A stretch of DNA of 64,000 nt from Bordetella genomosp. 13 (GTDB lineage Bacteria > Pseudomonadota > Gammaproteobacteria > Burkholderiales > Burkholderiaceae_B). Under the pieces are notes generated by a model. It searched no databases. It was not told where the DNA came from and saw nothing but the letters and a program-made list of their open reading frames with translations. Position 1 is the stretch's first letter; each line of letters opens with the position of its first letter. Made by a program: the position numbers and the translations under genes. Positions 27,280 through 37,987 of the stretch are shown piece after piece. The stretch is from assembly GCF_002119665.1 (NCBI RefSeq), contig NZ_CP021111.1:3100001-3164000 (forward strand), written 5' to 3'.

Positions 27280-28725
27280 TCAGACCTGCGCGGCCGATAC
27301 CGCTGCCTGCGCCTCGGCGCGTGCGCGCTCCTGCGCCTGGGCCAGCTTCGCCTGCGCGTCGCGCAGCGCGGTGCGCAGCCCTTCCTCAACCACAGGGTGG
27401 TAGAACGGCATCTCGAGCATGCGGGCCACGGTCAGTTCCTGCTGCGCCGCCCAGGCCAGCAGGTGGCCGATGTGCTCGGCGCTCGGCCCCACCATCTCGG
27501 CCCCCAGGAAGCGGCCGGTCTCGATGTCGGCATACACGCGCAGCATGCCGCGGTTCTTCAGCATGACCCGCGAGCGGCCCTGGTCGCCGAAGTCGACCTC
27601 GCCCGCCACGAAACTGCCCGGCTCCAGGCGCGCGTACGAGGCGCCCACCAGCGCGATCTGCGGATCGGAGAACACCACCCCGAGCGGCGCGCGGCGCATG
27701 CCTGGCCGCACGTCCGGGAAGCGCGCGGCATTGTCGCCCGCGATCCTGCCTTCGTCGGCGGCCTCGTGCAGCAGCGGCGCATCGGCATTCGCGTCGCCCG
27801 CGATGAAGATCGCCGACTGGCCGGCCTGCATGGTGACGCGGTCATAGACGGGTACCCCGCGCGCGTCCAGCGCCAGCGTGGTGTTCTGCAGGTCCAGGCC
27901 GTCCACATTGGGACGCCGGCCCGTGGCAGCCAGCACGTAGTCGAAGCGTTCGGTGCGCTCGGTATTGTCCAGCGCCACGTAGCGGACCTCGACCTCGTCT
28001 CCGATCCGCGCGATTTCCAGCACGCGCGCATCGGGGTCCAGGTAGAACTCTTCCTGGAAGGCCTTGCGGGCACGCTGGCGCACCGCGGGATCGGTGATGC
28101 CGCCCAGGCTGCCGCTGACGCCGAAGACGCGCACCTGCACGCCCAGCCGGGAGAGCGCCTGGCCCAGTTCCAGCCCGATCACGCCGGGACCGAACACGGC
28201 CACGCGGCGCGGCAGGTCGTCCCAGGCGAACACGTCGTCGTTGACCACCAGCCGATCGCCCAGGCCGCGCAGCGGACCGGGTATCGACGGCGACGAACCG
28301 CTGGCGATGACCACGCTGGCGGGGTGCACGTCGGTATGACCGTCGATGCGCAGCACCGAGTCCGAGACGAAGCGCGCGTGGCCGCGCAGCTTGTCCTCGG
28401 CGGGGATGTTCTCCACGCCTTCCAGCACGAATCCCACGAAGCGGTCGCGCTCGCGCTTGACGCGCGCCATCACCTCGGCGCCATCCACGCGCACCGTGCC
28501 GTCCACGTGCACGCCGAACGGCGCGCCGTGGGCAGCCGCATGGGCGGCCTCGGCGGCGGCGATGAGCAGCTTGGACGGCATGCAGCCGACCCGCGCGCAG
28601 GTGGTGCCGTAGACGCCGCCCTCGATCAGCAGGGCGCGCTTGCCCGCGGCGCGCGCGGCCCGATAGGCGGCCAGGCCGGCCGTGCCGGCGCCGATCACGG
28701 CGACATCGGTATGCAAAGTCTTCAT
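27280..28725 (-). CDS. dihydrolipoyl dehydrogenase-like flavin disulfide oxidoreductase
   Basis: A 481-aa class-I pyridine nucleotide-disulfide oxidoreductase. An FAD-binding GAGTAGL lies near the N-terminus, redox-active CARVGC at about 44-49, an NAD(P)-binding segment FGPGVIGLELGQALSRLG, a second FAD motif FIAGDANAD and the C-terminal His-Glu pair in HPVVEEGLRTAL. The C-terminus carries an extra Ala/Gln-rich helical tail (about 455-481). No lipoyl-dependent complex is adjacent; the upstream gene is a hybrid peroxiredoxin 61 bp away. It may reduce a thiol or lipoyl carrier in peroxide defence. ATG at 28725 has the better spacing to GAGG than the one at 28731. Confidence 0.85.
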   Translation of the reverse strand: MKTLHTDVAVIGAGTAGLAAYRAARAAGKRALLIEGGVYGTTCARVGCMPSKLLIAAAEAAHAAAHGAPFGVHVDGTVRVDGAEVMARVKRERDRFVGFVLEGVENIPAEDKLRGHARFVSDSVLRIDGHTDVHPASVVIASGSSPSIPGPLRGLGDRLVVNDDVFAWDDLPRRVAVFGPGVIGLELGQALSRLGVQVRVFGVSGSLGGITDPAVRQRARKAFQEEFYLDPDARVLEIARIGDEVEVRYVALDNTERTERFDYVLAATGRRPNVDGLDLQNTTLALDARGVPVYDRVTMQAGQSAIFIAGDANADAPLLHEAADEGRIAGDNAARFPDVRPGMRRAPLGVVFSDPQIALVGASYARLEPGSFVAGEVDFGDQGRSRVMLKNRGMLRVYADIETGRFLGAEMVGPSAEHIGHLLAWAAQQELTVARMLEMPFYHPVVEEGLRTALRDAQAKLAQAQERARAEAQAAVSAAQV

Positions 28726-28786
28726 TTCCATCCCTCGTGGTTCGTGGCGCGGCGCGCGGACTGCCCGCGCGCCGCCGGCTGCGGCA

Positions 28787-29515
28787 TCAGCCCAGGTAGA
28801 CCTTCAGGTCTTCCAGACCGCCCACCAGCGTGCCGTTGATGAACACCTGCGGTGCGGTGCCCTTGCCGGACACGGCGCCGATCACACGGCCGCGCACCTT
28901 GTGCTCCAGCGGGATCTCGACGGGCGAGTAGCCGCGCGATTCGAGCAGGTCCTTGGCTTCGATGCAGAACGGGCAGCCGGGCTTGGAGAACACCACGACC
29001 TGGTCGGGCTTCTTGGCCTGCGGGGCGACGTAGTTCAGCATCGTGTCGGCGTCCGACACTTCGAAGGGATCGCCGTCCTTTTCGGGTTCGATGAACATCT
29101 TCTCGACCACGCCGTCACGCACCAGCATCGAATAGCGCCAGCTGCGCTTGCCGAAGCCGAGGTTGCGCTTGTCGACCAGCATGCCCATGCCGTCCGTGAA
29201 GTCGGCATTGCCGTCGGGCAGCAGCACGATGTTCTCCGATTCCTGGTCCTTGGCCCACTCGTTCATCACGAAGGTGTCGTTGACCGACACGCAGACGATG
29301 GCGTCGACGCCGGCCGCGCGGAAGGCGGGGGCGAGTTCGTTGTAGCGGGGCAGGTGCGAGGACGAGCAGGTGGGCGTGAACGCGCCCGGCAGCGAAAAGA
29401 CGACCACGGTCTTGCCTTTGAACAGGTCGTCGCTGGTCAGCGTCTTCCACGTATTGCCGTCACGGACGGGGAAAGTGACGTCGGGAACGCGTTGGCCTTC
29501 GCGGGATTGCAGCAT
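28787..29515 (-). CDS. hybrid peroxiredoxin-glutaredoxin (hyPrx5)
   Basis: A 242-aa fusion. Residues 1 to about 160 are a Prx5 domain with peroxidatic Cys50 in [14 protein letters not shown]. Residues about 170-242 are a glutaredoxin with CPFC at 181-184 and a [14 protein letters not shown] glutathione-binding stretch. The protein reduces hydroperoxides with electrons from glutathione through its own glutaredoxin domain, as shown for Haemophilus hyPrx5. GAGGAG precedes the ATG. An AT-rich region with an inverted repeat lies upstream. Relatives are often next to oxyR, which is absent here; a flavin disulfide reductase follows. Confidence 0.93.
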   Translation of the reverse strand: MLQSREGQRVPDVTFPVRDGNTWKTLTSDDLFKGKTVVVFSLPGAFTPTCSSSHLPRYNELAPAFRAAGVDAIVCVSVNDTFVMNEWAKDQESENIVLLPDGNADFTDGMGMLVDKRNLGFGKRSWRYSMLVRDGVVEKMFIEPEKDGDPFEVSDADTMLNYVAPQAKKPDQVVVFSKPGCPFCIEAKDLLESRGYSPVEIPLEHKVRGRVIGAVSGKGTAPQVFINGTLVGGLEDLKVYLG

Positions 29516-29583
29516 TCGTAATTCTCCTCGGGGGTATCGGCGGCTGGATGCGCGCCGTCATGAAGAAGAATCATAAACACCAG

Positions 29584-29624
29584 CTATCAATTGATCTAAT
29601 TTAATTATCCAAACTTATTGATAG
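29584..29624. promoter_or_regulatory. AT-rich inverted repeat upstream of hyPrx5
   Basis: CTATCAAT (29584-29591) and ATTGATAG (29617-29624) are exact inverted repeats 25 bp apart. The left arm continues into the palindrome ATCAATTGAT (29586-29595). They sit in a strongly AT-rich stretch (about 29566-29672) in an otherwise GC-rich genome, 69 bp upstream of the peroxiredoxin start. CTAT/ATAG words recall OxyR, but the four-block 7-base OxyR spacing is not met. Confidence 0.45.
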
Positions 29625-29736
29625 GCAAAACCTTTATACAGAAGTTTAGTGATTTTTTATATCTATCATAATCGGCCACCGGCAGACGACGGCGCCACGC
29701 GGTCTGCGAGGCGCCGTCCGCCAGCCGTCCCGCTGC

Positions 29737-29934
29737 TCAACCCTGCACGTCGTAACCCGCTTCGCGTATCGCCGCACGCACCGCCTCGCCACGCTGGGTG
29801 CCGCTAACGCGCACCTGATGCGTAGCCACGTCGGCCTGCACCTGAGCTTCCGGCGCGGCGGCCCGCACGGCCTCGGTGATCGTCTTCACGCAGTGGCCGC
29901 AGGTCATGTCGGGCACCGTCAATTCAATGGTCAT
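29737..29934 (-). CDS. copZ: copper chaperone CopZ (heavy-metal-associated domain)
   Basis: A 65-aa single HMA domain. The copper-binding MTCGHC motif has Cys12 and Cys15, and the protein ends in REAGYDV, the usual last strand. It binds Cu(I) in the cytosol and hands it to CopA. It is divergent from copA, with its own CueR-type operator in the shared 159-bp gap. Confidence 0.92.
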   Translation of the reverse strand: MTIELTVPDMTCGHCVKTITEAVRAAAPEAQVQADVATHQVRVSGTQRGEAVRAAIREAGYDVQG

Positions 29935-29982
29935 TGCTGTCGCTCCTGTGAAAGCACGGGCCGTCGCGACCCGGATGACGGA

Positions 29983-30013
29983 AGCTTAAACTTTCCCATC
30001 ATGGCAAGGTCAA
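29983..30013 (-). promoter_or_regulatory. CueR-type promoter of copZ
   Basis: On the minus strand: -35 TTGACC (30013-30008), a 19-bp spacer holding the dyad ACCTTGCCATGATGGGAAAGT (30010-29990), and -10 TAAGCT (29988-29983). The overlong 19-bp spacer with an internal ACCTT..GGAAAGT dyad is the signature of MerR/CueR-activated promoters. Confidence 0.85.
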
Positions 30014-30027
30014 GCCTACAATCCCGC

Positions 30028-30058
30028 TTGACCTTCCCATGATGGGAAGGCTGATACT
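30028..30058 (+). promoter_or_regulatory. CueR-type promoter of copA
   Basis: -35 TTGACC (30028-30033), a 19-bp spacer with the dyad ACCTTCCCATGATGGGAAGG (30031-30050), then -10 GATACT (30053-30058). It has the same architecture as the copZ promoter, only 14 bp away and in opposite orientation. The cueR gene is just downstream of copA. Confidence 0.88.
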
Positions 30059-30093
30059 GCAAACGTTTCCAACATCAATGGCAGGACGGCTCG

Positions 30094-32427
<2,334 letters not shown>

Positions 32428-32461
32428 AAAGCCCTCCGCACACATTCCGGAATTCTATGCC

Positions 32462-32872
32462 ATGAACATCGGACAAGCCTCGCAAGCCAGCGGCATTTCG
32501 GCCAAGATGATCCGCTATTACGAAAGCATCGGCCTGATCGGGCCCGCGCAGCGCTCGAACGCGGGCTATCGCGTGTACAGCGACAACGACGTGCATACGC
32601 TGCGCTTCGTGCGCCGCGCGCGCGGCCTGGGCTTCTCGGTGGAGCAGATGCACGAACTGCTGGCGCTGTGGCGCGACCGCAGCCGCGCCAGCGGCGACGT
32701 CAAGCGCGTGGCGCTGCGCCACGTCGAGGAACTCGAGCGCAAGGCCGCCGAACTGCAACAGATGGCCGATACGCTGAAGCACCTGGCGCGGCACTGCCAT
32801 GGCGACAAGCGGCCGGACTGCCCCATCATCGACGAACTCAGCGGCTCGGCCGTTACGGCGCACCACGCCTGA
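32462..32872 (+). CDS. cueR: copper-responsive MerR-family regulator CueR
   Basis: A 136-aa protein with an N-terminal MerR winged helix (MNIGQASQASGISAKMIRYY, then ESIGLI) and a long dimerisation helix. The Cu(I)-binding loop CHGDKRPDC has Cys112 and Cys120, the same positions as in E. coli CueR. Two matching operators lie in the copZ-copA gap. It activates copZ and copA when copper rises. Confidence 0.94.
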   Translation: MNIGQASQASGISAKMIRYYESIGLIGPAQRSNAGYRVYSDNDVHTLRFVRRARGLGFSVEQMHELLALWRDRSRASGDVKRVALRHVEELERKAAELQQMADTLKHLARHCHGDKRPDCPIIDELSGSAVTAHHA

Positions 32873-32996
32873 CCACGGCGCGGGGTCCGGTGCGCCTGCA
32901 AGCCTGGCGCGGCGCCGTTAGTTATCATGAGGCCGATCTTCCGCTGTGGCCGCGCCGCCGCATCGCCTCAGCCGCATCGATGCATCACATCCCGCC

Positions 32997-33590
32997 ATGA
33001 ACACCGACACCACCGAACGCCTCACGCTGTCGCAACGCCTGAAGCATGAGACCGCGGTCCAGCACGAGCGCATGCACGCACTGATGGAGCGCGCGGACCC
33101 GATGGCCAGCCGCGAGGCCTATGCCCGCTTCGTGGCCGCGCAGTACCTGTTCCAGCGCGACGTCGAACATCTGTTCCAGGACGCCTCGGTGCGGGCCGCG
33201 GTGCCCGACCTGGCGGTGCGGGGCCGGCAGGAGGCCTCGCTGCAGGACCTGCGCGACCTGGGCGCGCCCGTGCCGCAAGAGGACATCGCCAGCAGGGAGG
33301 TAAGCATGCCCCAGAGCCTGGGCTGGCTGTATGTGTCCGAAGGCTCCACGCTGGGCGCGGCCTTCCTGTACAAGGAAGCGCAGGCGCGCCTGGGCCTGTC
33401 CGCCGATTTCGGCGCGCGCAACCTGGCCGCCTATCCCGAGGGCCGCGCGGTGGCGTGGCGCCGCTTCGTGGCCGCACTGGACAGCGAAGCCCTCAGCCGC
33501 GACGCGCATGACGCGGTCGTAGCCGGCGCCCACGCGGCCTATGACCGTTTCGGCGACCTGCTGGTCCGCCATTTCAAGCTGGCGGCATGA
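32997..33590 (+). CDS. heme oxygenase (bacterial HemO/PigA type)
   Basis: A 197-aa helical enzyme. LKHETAVQHERMHALM contains the likely proximal heme ligand (His23). GWLYVSEGSTLGAAFLYK (about 109-126) is the distal-helix glycine motif of bacterial heme oxygenases. It opens heme to biliverdin, CO and iron. ATG at 32997 removes an Ala/Arg-rich extension. The next gene overlaps by four bases (ATGA). No heme receptor or transporter gene is adjacent, and I could not identify a Fur box in the 124-bp upstream gap. Confidence 0.9.
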   Translation: MNTDTTERLTLSQRLKHETAVQHERMHALMERADPMASREAYARFVAAQYLFQRDVEHLFQDASVRAAVPDLAVRGRQEASLQDLRDLGAPVPQEDIASREVSMPQSLGWLYVSEGSTLGAAFLYKEAQARLGLSADFGARNLAAYPEGRAVAWRRFVAALDSEALSRDAHDAVVAGAHAAYDRFGDLLVRHFKLAA

Positions 33591-34081
33591 TGCCCGAAAC
33601 GGCCGATCCCGCGCCCGCGAAGGTCGAGTCCGCTCCCACCAAGGTCGAGTCCGCGCCGGCCTCGACGCCCGAACCTACCGGCGCCGGGCCGGAATCCATG
33701 CCGCCCATGCCGCCGACCCGCAGCGCATGGCAGCGCGCGCTGCTCATCGCCTTGGCGGGCGTCAGCCTGGCATTGGCCATCATCGGTGTCTTTCTGCCGG
33801 GGTTGCCCACCACGCCCTTCCTGCTCGTGGCGGCCTGGGCCTCGGCACGCAGTTCGCCGCGGCTGCATGCGTGGCTGCACCGGCACCGTGTGTTCGGACC
33901 GATGCTGCGCGACTGGCGCGACGGGCGCCGCGTGGCGCGCCGCTCGAAGATCGCCGCCGCGCTCTCCATGGCGGCCGCGGCGCTGCTCATGATCTATACC
34001 CTGCCGCACGCCTGGGTGGTGTGGCCGGCATGCATCAGCATGGCGGTGGTGCTGTGCTGGCTGTGGTCCAGGCCTGAATGA
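33587..34081 (+). CDS. DUF454 (YbaN-like) inner-membrane protein
   Basis: A 164-aa protein. The N-terminal 45 residues are Pro/Ala-rich with a short repeat (AKVESAP, TKVESAP). Then comes the DUF454 body: a hydrophobic segment (about 50-70), the family motif GVFLPGLPTTPFLLVAAW (67-84), RLHAWLHRHRVFGPMLRDW, and two closing hydrophobic segments (about 125-160). The four-base overlap with the heme oxygenase gene implies coupled expression; this pairing recurs in heme-iron loci. Function unknown, perhaps in heme or iron handling at the membrane. Confidence 0.85.
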   Translation: MMPETADPAPAKVESAPTKVESAPASTPEPTGAGPESMPPMPPTRSAWQRALLIALAGVSLALAIIGVFLPGLPTTPFLLVAAWASARSSPRLHAWLHRHRVFGPMLRDWRDGRRVARRSKIAAALSMAAAALLMIYTLPHAWVVWPACISMAVVLCWLWSRPE

Positions 34082-34135
34082 TGGTGGTGGGGCACTGAGG
34101 CGCGGGATCGCGGCGTCCTAGGCGCGGCCGCGCCG

Positions 34136-35545
34136 TCAGGCAGCCGCGTCCATGCCGTCGGGCGATTGATCCGCCCCCTCCGCCAGCCGCTTCTGCGCCG
34201 CCTGGGTCTGCGCCGCCACGACGGCCTGCTCGTCCAGGGATTCGAATACCGCGATGGACTCGACGTGGCCGGTATGCGGGAACATGTTGATCGCGCCCGC
34301 CGCGCGCAGCGCATAGCCGCCCTCGTGCACCATGATGGCCGCGTCCCGCGCCAGCGTGGCCGGATTACAGGAGACGTACACGATGCGCACGGGCCGCTCG
34401 GCATGGCTCAGTTGCGACAGCGCCTGCGCCACCGCCTGCGCCCCCTCGCGCGGCGGGTCGATCAGCATGCGGTCGAAGTGGCCCAGGCCGCGCAGCCACT
34501 CCACGTCGACCTCGAACAGGTTCAGCGTGGCGAAGCTGGTGCTGTCCTGCAGGCCGTGCTGGCGCGCCGCCTGCATGGCGCGGTCGGTCAGCGTCTTGCT
34601 GCCTTCCACGCCCACGGCCTCGCGCGCACGCGTGGCCAGCGGCAGCGTGAAATTGCCCAGGCCGCAGAACAGGTCGGCGACGCGGTCGGTGGGCCGCGGA
34701 TCCAGCAGCGTCAGCGCGCGAGACACCAGCGCGCGGTTGATGGCATGGTTGACTTGCGTGAAATCGGTGGGCCGGTACGGCATGCGCAAGCCGAACTCGG
34801 GCATGGAATAGGCGAGCGCGTCGGCGTGCGCGGGTTCGAGCGGCTGCACCGTATCGGGCCCCTTGGACTGCAGCCACCATTGCACGCCGTGCTTGTCGGC
34901 GAAGGCGCGCAGCAAGGACACGTCGCCGTCGGTAAGCGGCAGCAGATGACGCAGCACCAGCACGGTCACGGCATCGCCCAGCGCCACCTCGATCTGCGGC
35001 ATGCGGTCGGGCGCCGACATGCTGGCGATCAGCGCGCGCAGCGGCATGAGCAGCGCGCTGACCGACGCCGGCAGGACGTGGCATTCGCGCATGTCGGCCA
35101 CATAGCTGCTCTTGCGTTCGTGAAAGCCGACCAGCACGCCGCCCTTCTTGGGCACCACCCGCACCGACAGGCGGGCGCGATAGCGATAGCCCCACGTGGG
35201 CCCGTGCAGCGGAGGCAGCATGCGCGACGGACGCAGCTTGCCGATGTGCCAGAAGGTGTCCTCGAGCGCGCGCTGCTTGATGGCGACCTGCGCGGAGGGC
35301 TCGAGATGCTGCATGGCGCAGCCGCCGCACACGCCGAAGTGCGGGCAGCGCGGCACGACGCGCTGCGAGGACGGCGTCAGGACGGACTCGACGCGCGCGA
35401 TCTCGTAGGACGGCTTGCGGCGCACGGTGGCCGTGGCCACGCGTTCGCCAGGCAGGGCGCCCTCGACGAACACGACCTTGCCGTCGCGGCGGGCGATGCC
35501 CCGGGCTTCCAGGTCCAGGGACTCGATTTTCAATACGTCGGACAT
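34136..35545 (-). CDS. rlmD: 23S rRNA (uracil-1939-C5)-methyltransferase RlmD
   Basis: A 469-aa RNA methyltransferase. A TRAM domain (about 1-60) is followed by iron-sulfur cysteines ([10 protein letters not shown], with a downstream partner Cys), a central domain, then the SAM domain with [16 protein letters not shown]. The catalytic Cys lies in [15 protein letters not shown]. The C-terminal tail ([17 protein letters not shown]) is longer than in E. coli RlmD. In several beta-proteobacteria this gene lies close to surE-pcm-nlpD-rpoS; here it is about 5 kb from nlpD. Confidence 0.93.
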   Translation of the reverse strand: MSDVLKIESLDLEARGIARRDGKVVFVEGALPGERVATATVRRKPSYEIARVESVLTPSSQRVVPRCPHFGVCGGCAMQHLEPSAQVAIKQRALEDTFWHIGKLRPSRMLPPLHGPTWGYRYRARLSVRVVPKKGGVLVGFHERKSSYVADMRECHVLPASVSALLMPLRALIASMSAPDRMPQIEVALGDAVTVLVLRHLLPLTDGDVSLLRAFADKHGVQWWLQSKGPDTVQPLEPAHADALAYSMPEFGLRMPYRPTDFTQVNHAINRALVSRALTLLDPRPTDRVADLFCGLGNFTLPLATRAREAVGVEGSKTLTDRAMQAARQHGLQDSTSFATLNLFEVDVEWLRGLGHFDRMLIDPPREGAQAVAQALSQLSHAERPVRIVYVSCNPATLARDAAIMVHEGGYALRAAGAINMFPHTGHVESIAVFESLDEQAVVAAQTQAAQKRLAEGADQSPDGMDAAA

Positions 35546-35605
35546 CTCTTACACGCAATCCAGATTCACGGGCAACCCGGCATTGTAAGAGTTGTGCGTC
35601 GGCGA

Positions 35606-35644
35606 TGAAAAACGCCCCTGGGCCGGGCGATTCCGGGCCAGGGG
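35606..35644 (-). terminator. intrinsic terminator of the TorF-like gene
   Basis: On the minus strand an 11-of-12-base-pair stem (arms at 35644-35633 and 35626-35615, centred on CCGGGCCAGGGG) is followed by CG and TTTTT (35612-35608). It lies 33 bp after the stop of the outer-membrane protein gene. Confidence 0.75.
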
Positions 35645-35677
35645 TGCGATGAGACCGCGGACGCGGCCGTCTCGGCC

Positions 35678-36445
35678 TCAGAACGTGCGCGACACCGAGA
35701 ACACGCCGCCGATGCGGCCGGACGGATGCCCGTTCTTGGTGGGCAGCCAGTCGTCGTGGTTGGCGCCCACGACCGCCGCGCCCAGCACCCAGCCCTTCAG
35801 GTCTTTGGTGACGCCGAACTTGTAGTCGACGTAGCCGCTGATGTGCTCGCCTTCGGACGTGTACGACACGGCGCCCTTCAGGCGCTGGTAGCCGACGTGG
35901 CCGACCAGGCCCCAGCCGTCGCCCAGGTCATAGGTGCCGCTGGCGTCCAGGTACCACGTGTTCTTGGTGTCGTCCACGCCGAAGAAATCGCTGGGCGTGT
36001 ACGAGTACTTCAGCGAAAACGTCTTGTAGGTCAGGCCCAGGTAGATGTCGGTGTTCGTGATGCTGTCGCCGTCCTTGGGCGCCGTCGAGCCCGGGTAGTA
36101 GTAATGCAGCGCGCCGACGTCCAGGCCCAGGTCGCCCGCGATGGGACCGCGCCAGCCGCCGTAGAAGTCCATTTCCAGGTTGCCATCGGCGATCACGAAA
36201 TCGGACACGTTCGAGTTCCAGTTGCCCAGGTAGAAGCCGGAACTGTGCGTGAGATCGATGCCCACCTGTGCCGCCGGACGGAAGTCGGTCTGCGAGAAGC
36301 CGCGGAACCGGTAGTCGTTGACAATTGCGGCGTTGCCGGTCAGCGAGAAGCCTGCGCCCAGATCGGTGGGTTCGGCGTGCACGGCCGACGGGGCCCCGCA
36401 CGCGGCGGCGATGGCGAATGAGGAGGCAAGCAGCGTCTTCTTCAT
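35678..36445 (-). CDS. TorF-family putative porin / outer-membrane protein
   Basis: A 255-aa protein with a signal peptide (MKKTLLASSFAIAAACGAPSAVHA) and a beta-rich body matching TIGR02001/Gcw_chp: NAAIVNDYRFRGFSQTDF near the N-terminus, GFYLGNWNSNVSDF, then alternating aromatic strands ending in GGVFSVSRTF with a C-terminal Phe typical of outer-membrane insertion. The ATG at 36445 has AGGAA upstream. It probably forms a small barrel pore; substrate unknown. Single-gene unit with its own terminator. Confidence 0.88.
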   Translation of the reverse strand: MKKTLLASSFAIAAACGAPSAVHAEPTDLGAGFSLTGNAAIVNDYRFRGFSQTDFRPAAQVGIDLTHSSGFYLGNWNSNVSDFVIADGNLEMDFYGGWRGPIAGDLGLDVGALHYYYPGSTAPKDGDSITNTDIYLGLTYKTFSLKYSYTPSDFFGVDDTKNTWYLDASGTYDLGDGWGLVGHVGYQRLKGAVSYTSEGEHISGYVDYKFGVTKDLKGWVLGAAVVGANHDDWLPTKNGHPSGRIGGVFSVSRTF

Positions 36446-36815
36446 GAGTACGTTCCTGAGCGAAAGAATGGAGTAAGGGCAGGCTCCAGATGCCCTGCGA
36501 ACCGGATACGAATCGTCAGATTCGCTACCAGCTTGCAAAACCTGAAGCACGAACCATGCCAACTTTCTTCGCTAGCACGCGCTACACCGAAGAGGCGATT
36601 GCCGCACCGATTTGGTACGGAAGACGCGAACGGAGACCCGGATGTGTGCACCGCTGTGGTGCTGCTGAGGGCGCGCCTGCCCCGGTTCGGCACGGAACCG
36701 GCCGGCCTGGCCCGCTGGAAACGAGCGGCCATCCTGCACACGAGCCTGGAACGGCCGAACGCCGCCATCGGCAGAACGATGGCGGCGTGGCGAGAGAGAC
36801 GGGAGAGATCTGGCG
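36446..36815. other. 370-bp gap between the TorF-like and Spy-like genes
   Basis: No gene or repeat is visible. It must hold the TorF-like gene promoter. Base composition is slightly lower in GC near 36490-36620. I see no clear operator or hairpin. Confidence 0.45.
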
Positions 36816-37445
36816 TCAGCCGGCCGACGACGGCGTGGCCTGCTGATGCTGCGCGCGCCGCTGCTGGACGCGCTCGGCGCGCTGCTCATGGCGCTCTTTC
36901 ATGCGGGCCTGGCGGGCCTTGATCAGTTCGGCCACCTGGCCGCGCTGGGTGTCGTTCAGGCTGTCCCACACGGCCAGCCACTTGTCACGCACCTGGCCCT
37001 TCTGTGCCAGGAACTGCTCGCGACCGCTTTCGGACGAAGCCATCAACGCGCGCGGATCGAGCTTGCCGTCGGCCAGTTGCTTGTCCAGCAGAGAGCGGCG
37101 GTCCGCGCCGGCTTCGTGACGCGACTTGAACAGATCGCGCTGGGCCGTACGGGCCTGTTCGACCAACCCCTGCTGCTTGGCATCCAGCTTCAGCGATTCG
37201 AGCTGAGCCTTGGATACCGGGCCCAGGCCAGGAATCAGCAGGCCGTCGCGGCCCATGTGGCCATGGCGGCGGTGATGGCCGCGATGCTCTTTCTTGGCCT
37301 CGGACGCGCCCGGCGCGGTCGACTGCTGGGTGGCGGACGGCGCGGCGCTGTCGGCCGTGGCGGCGATGGACGGAGCGCTCAGCAGGCCCGCGGTGATGGC
37401 CATGCCGAGGCCGGCCAGGGTGGAACGAAGTGCGTATCGGGACAT
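36816..37445 (-). CDS. Spy/CpxP-like periplasmic protein
   Basis: A 209-aa exported protein with a signal peptide (ending about residue 28, PSIAA). A Ser/Ala-rich linker leads to a His/Arg cluster (EHRGHHRRHGHMGRDG, about 53-68). A long amphipathic helical region follows with LKLDAKQQGLVEQA and WDSLNDTQRGQVAELIKARQ, resembling the two LTxxQ repeats of Spy/CpxP. The C-terminus is Arg/Gln-rich. It is likely a stress-related periplasmic chaperone; the His cluster could bind metal. AGGAG lies before the ATG. Confidence 0.75.
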   Translation of the reverse strand: MSRYALRSTLAGLGMAITAGLLSAPSIAATADSAAPSATQQSTAPGASEAKKEHRGHHRRHGHMGRDGLLIPGLGPVSKAQLESLKLDAKQQGLVEQARTAQRDLFKSRHEAGADRRSLLDKQLADGKLDPRALMASSESGREQFLAQKGQVRDKWLAVWDSLNDTQRGQVAELIKARQARMKERHEQRAERVQQRRAQHQQATPSSAG

Positions 37446-37497
37446 GAGGAATCTCCTGAGGGTGGGAACGCGAGGCCATTGTGCGTCGAGCCCGGTT

Positions 37498-37848
37498 TCA
37501 GTCGAGTTTCGCGCGCGTCCCGCTTGTTTCAGTCGATTGCCCGCGTTTTTGCAGGAGATCCGCGATGGCGCGGGCGTCGATGCCGCAAAGGCCCCAGGCC
37601 GCAAGCTGTACCTGGTCGGCGGTGCGCAGGCGGTCGCGCAGTTGCGCCGACACCGTGCCAAAACACTGTGCGATCAGGTGTTCCATGAAGCTGGACCGCC
37701 CTCCTTCGCGCGCGCAGCGCAAGGCCGCCTGCTCGTCCTCCCATGCCGCATGGCGCCGCGACGCATCGACCCGCGGCGGCTGCACGGAAGATACGACTTC
37801 AGCAGGTTCGGAGGCCGAGGGCAAGGCAGGACGGCGGATAGGGTTCAT
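37498..37848 (-). CDS. small hypothetical protein, possible DUF4351-like helix
   Basis: A 116-aa protein starting at 37848 (MNPIRRPALP). The N-terminal half is Pro/Ser/Arg-rich and probably disordered. The second half (about 54-100) has FMEHLIAQCFGTVSAQLRDR and QLAAWGLCGIDARAIADLL, a pattern reminiscent of the DUF4351 helical module (RFG..L..L...Q...). The resemblance is by eye only. It follows a PhyH dioxygenase gene on the same strand by 139 bp. Confidence 0.5.
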   Translation of the reverse strand: MNPIRRPALPSASEPAEVVSSVQPPRVDASRRHAAWEDEQAALRCAREGGRSSFMEHLIAQCFGTVSAQLRDRLRTADQVQLAAWGLCGIDARAIADLLQKRGQSTETSGTRAKLD

Positions 37849-37987
37849 GGTGTCATCGACAGGGTTGTGACGCGGCCTTGCAGAAATGCTAGGGCTGCGT
37901 TGCGCGCATCGCGCAGTGTGAGGGCGCCTATCAGTCAGGTCCGATGCGGCATGCGGCACGGCGCCACGCGGTACCGCACGCCGGACC

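Noticed and set aside
29584..29624. OxyR binding site upstream of hyPrx5
   Set aside because: CTAT/ATAG words occur but not with the four-block 7-base spacing of OxyR sites; listed only as an inverted repeat.
32873..32996. Fur box before the heme oxygenase gene
   Set aside because: A GTTAGTTATCATGAGG stretch is near the right place but matches the 19-bp Fur consensus too poorly.
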